A DNA stretch of 5,953 nt. It comes from Acidimicrobiia bacterium. GTDB taxonomy: Bacteria > Actinomycetota > Acidimicrobiia > UBA5794 > UBA11373. Of this stretch, positions 4,181 through 5,953 are shown in pieces (within the stretch, counting starts at the first letter, position 1; every line of letters begins with the position of its first letter). The stretch covers positions 1 through 5,953 of the forward strand of contig JALOLI010000119.1 of NCBI GenBank assembly GCA_025456165.1, read 5' to 3'. The translations under genes and the position numbers were made by a program. The notes under the pieces are model-generated. The model was not told the DNA's origin. It was given only the letters and a program-made list of their open reading frames with translations, and ran no database searches.

Positions 4181-5953
4181 GTGCCGGCCCTCGACCTGTT
4201 CTCCCCCCCGGTGGCGGCGTGGTTCCGCTCCTCCTTCCCCGCGACCACCCCCGCCCAGGAGGGGGGCTGGCCGGCCATCGCCGCCGGGGGCCACGTGCTC
4301 ATCCACGCCCCCACCGGATCGGGGAAGACGCTGGCCGCCTTCCTGTGGGGCCTCGACCGCCTCTTCGCCGCTCCCCCGGTCCCCGCCCGCCGCCGCTGCC
4401 GCCTGCTGTACATCTCTCCCCTCAAGGCCCTGGCCTACGACATCGAGCGCAACCTGCGGGCGCCGCTGCGGGGAATCGTCCGGGCCGCCGCCGAAGGGGG
4501 CGCCCCCGTGCCCGAGATCACCACGGCCATGCGCACCGGCGACACGCCGGCCGAGGAGCGCCGGGCCATGCTGCGCCACCCCCCCGACGTCCTCATCACC
4601 ACCCCCGAGAGCCTCTACCTGCTGCTGACCTCCTCGGCCCGGGAGATCCTCACCCCGGTGCGCTGGGTCATCGTCGACGAAGTCCACGCCGTGGCCGGCA
4701 CCAAGCGCGGCTCCCACCTCGCCCTGTCGCTGGAGCGCCTGGAGGAGATCGCCGAAGCCCCGCCGCAGCGCATCGGGCTCTCCGCCACCCAGCGCCCCCT
4801 CGAGGCCATCGCCTGCTTCCTCGGCGGCGGCACCGTCGCCGGCGGCACCTGGCGGCCCCGGCCGGTGATGGTCGTCGACGCCCCCCGCGACAAGCAGCTC
4901 GACCTGGAGATCGTGGTCCCGGTCGAGGACATGACCCGGCCCGAGCGCGACCTCCCGGCCCCGGAGCCCGGGACCCCGCTGCGCCGCTCCATCTGGCCGG
5001 CGATGTACCCCCTGCTCCTCGAACTGGTGCTGGCCCACCGCTCCACGATCCTCTTCGCCAACAGCCGCACCCTGGTGGAGCGCCTCGCCGCCCAGCTCAA
5101 CGCCCTCGCCGGCGAGGAGATCGTCAAGGCGCACCACGGCTCGGTGTCGCGGGAGCAGCGCCTCGCCATCGAGGACGGCCTGAAGACGGGAGCCTTGCGC
5201 GCCGTGGCCGCCACCTCCTCCCTGGAACTCGGCATCGACATGGCGGCGGTGGACCTGGTCATCATGGTGGAGTCCCCCACCACCGTGGCCCGCGGGCTGC
5301 AGCGGGCCGGCCGCGCCGGGCACCAGGTGGGCTCGCCCAGCCGCGCCAAGGTGTTCCCCAAGCACCGCGGCGACCTGCTCGAAGCCGCCGTGCTGGTGCG
5401 GCGGATGGAGCAGGGGCTCATCGAGGAGACCCGCATCCCGGCCAACCCGCTCGACGTCCTCGCCCAGCAGGTGGTGGCCATGGTGGCCGGCGGGTCGCGG
5501 CGGGTGGACGAGGTCTACGCCCTGGTGCGGCAGGCCGCCCCCTACGCCACCCTGGGACGGGCGCCCTTCGACGCCGTGCTCGACATGCTGGCGGGCCGCT
5601 ACCCCTCCGACGACTTCGCCGAGCTCCGCCCCCGGCTGGTGTGGGATCGGGTCGAGGGCACGCTGGCCCCCCTGGGCAACGCCCGCCTGCTGGCGGTGAC
5701 CAACCCGGGCACCATCCCCGACCGCGGCCTCTACACCGTCGTCCTCCCGGGCGGCGGGCGAGTCGGGGAGTTGGACGAGGAGATGGTGTTCGAGAGCCGG
5801 GTCGGGGACACCTTCGTGCTGGGGTCGTCCTCCTGGCAGATCGCCGAGATCACGCTGGACCGGGTGGTGGTGGCCCCGGCCCCGGGGGCGGTCGCCCCCC
5901 GGTTCCCCTTCTGGAAGGGCGACACCCCGGGCCGCCCTCTGGAGACCGGCCGG
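4181..5953 (+). CDS. lhr: Lhr-type large ATP-dependent DNA helicase (5' part, continues past the window)
   Basis: From GTG 4181 the frame stays open for 591 codons to the window edge. RecA-like domain 1 carries a Q-type motif (TPAQEGGW, 23-30), Walker A APTGSGKT (43-50), motif Ia YISPLKAL (77-84), TTPESL (140-145), Walker B DEVH (166-169) and motif III SAT (201-203). Domain 2 carries TILFANSR (289-296), VAATSSLELGID (342-353) and QRAGRAGH (374-381). Winged-helix and beta-barrel regions typical of the Lhr core follow, ending in the characteristic FWKGD (577-581) and GRP. Lhr is a superfamily 2 enzyme that moves 3' to 5' on single-stranded DNA and unwinds DNA or RNA-DNA duplexes; in mycobacteria it is linked to DNA damage. 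Full-length actinobacterial proteins are around 1,500 residues, so roughly the first 40% is present. All helicase motifs look intact. It is divergent from the methyltransferase gene. Confidence 0.96.
   Translation, partial: MPALDLFSPPVAAWFRSSFPATTPAQEGGWPAIAAGGHVLIHAPTGSGKTLAAFLWGLDRLFAAPPVPARRRCRLLYISPLKALAYDIERNLRAPLRGIVRAAAEGGAPVPEITTAMRTGDTPAEERRAMLRHPPDVLITTPESLYLLLTSSAREILTPVRWVIVDEVHAVAGTKRGSHLALSLERLEEIAEAPPQRIGLSATQRPLEAIACFLGGGTVAGGTWRPRPVMVVDAPRDKQLDLEIVVPVEDMTRPERDLPAPEPGTPLRRSIWPAMYPLLLELVLAHRSTILFANSRTLVERLAAQLNALAGEEIVKAHHGSVSREQRLAIEDGLKTGALRAVAATSSLELGIDMAAVDLVIMVESPTTVARGLQRAGRAGHQVGSPSRAKVFPKHRGDLLEAAVLVRRMEQGLIEETRIPANPLDVLAQQVVAMVAGGSRRVDEVYALVRQAAPYATLGRAPFDAVLDMLAGRYPSDDFAELRPRLVWDRVEGTLAPLGNARLLAVTNPGTIPDRGLYTVVLPGGGRVGELDEEMVFESRVGDTFVLGSSSWQIAEITLDRVVVAPAPGAVAPRFPFWKGDTPGRPLETGR

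Noticed and set aside
4154..5365. 403-codon reverse-strand open frame opposite lhr
   Set aside because: It lies entirely opposite the helicase motifs of lhr and shows no recognisable domain.

Overview
The window is very GC-rich and gene-dense, with third codon positions mostly G or C. Several genes appear to start with little or no leader, behind TAnnnT -10 boxes. Together with a TIGR03084/mycothiol-isomerase-like protein, this points to a high-GC actinobacterium, perhaps a deep-branching one of Acidimicrobiia type. That placement is inference; there is no rRNA or other marker gene here.

Layout, left to right. (1) The first 23 codons of a cysteine synthase (cysK) run leftward off the window edge. 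Just upstream of its ribosome binding site lies a ~100-nt near-palindromic hairpin (85-182). (2) A 295-nt noncoding stretch follows (72-366), with a second structured block at 243-281. (3) A HAD-family hydrolase (367-1026, minus) uses a DxN variant of the nucleophile motif. (4) It is divergent from a LOG-family Rossmann-fold protein (about 1114-2073, plus). The 5' end of the LOG gene looks frame-disrupted: a good ATG with a Shine-Dalgarno at 1071 is in a different frame from the body of the protein, and a perfect 8-bp hairpin sits between them. (5) A TIGR03084/DinB-like metal-binding protein (2104-2844) and a BtpA/SgcQ-family TIM-barrel protein (2841-3611) overlap by GTGA and look like one translationally coupled unit. 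(6) Converging on them is a small membrane methyltransferase of the isoprenylcysteine carboxyl methyltransferase type (3627-4121, minus). The two stop codons lie in opposite arms of one hairpin. (7) Divergent from that gene is lhr, the large Lhr-type DNA helicase (4181 to the right edge), of which 591 residues are visible.

These are mainly housekeeping or poorly characterised genes in short transcription units, not one pathway. I see no mobile element, CRISPR array, tRNA or rRNA, and no defence or biosynthetic cluster. The points most worth checking are the LOG 5' end, the cysK leader hairpin, the repeated -10/7-nt/start-codon arrangement, and the nested dyads between the methyltransferase gene and lhr.
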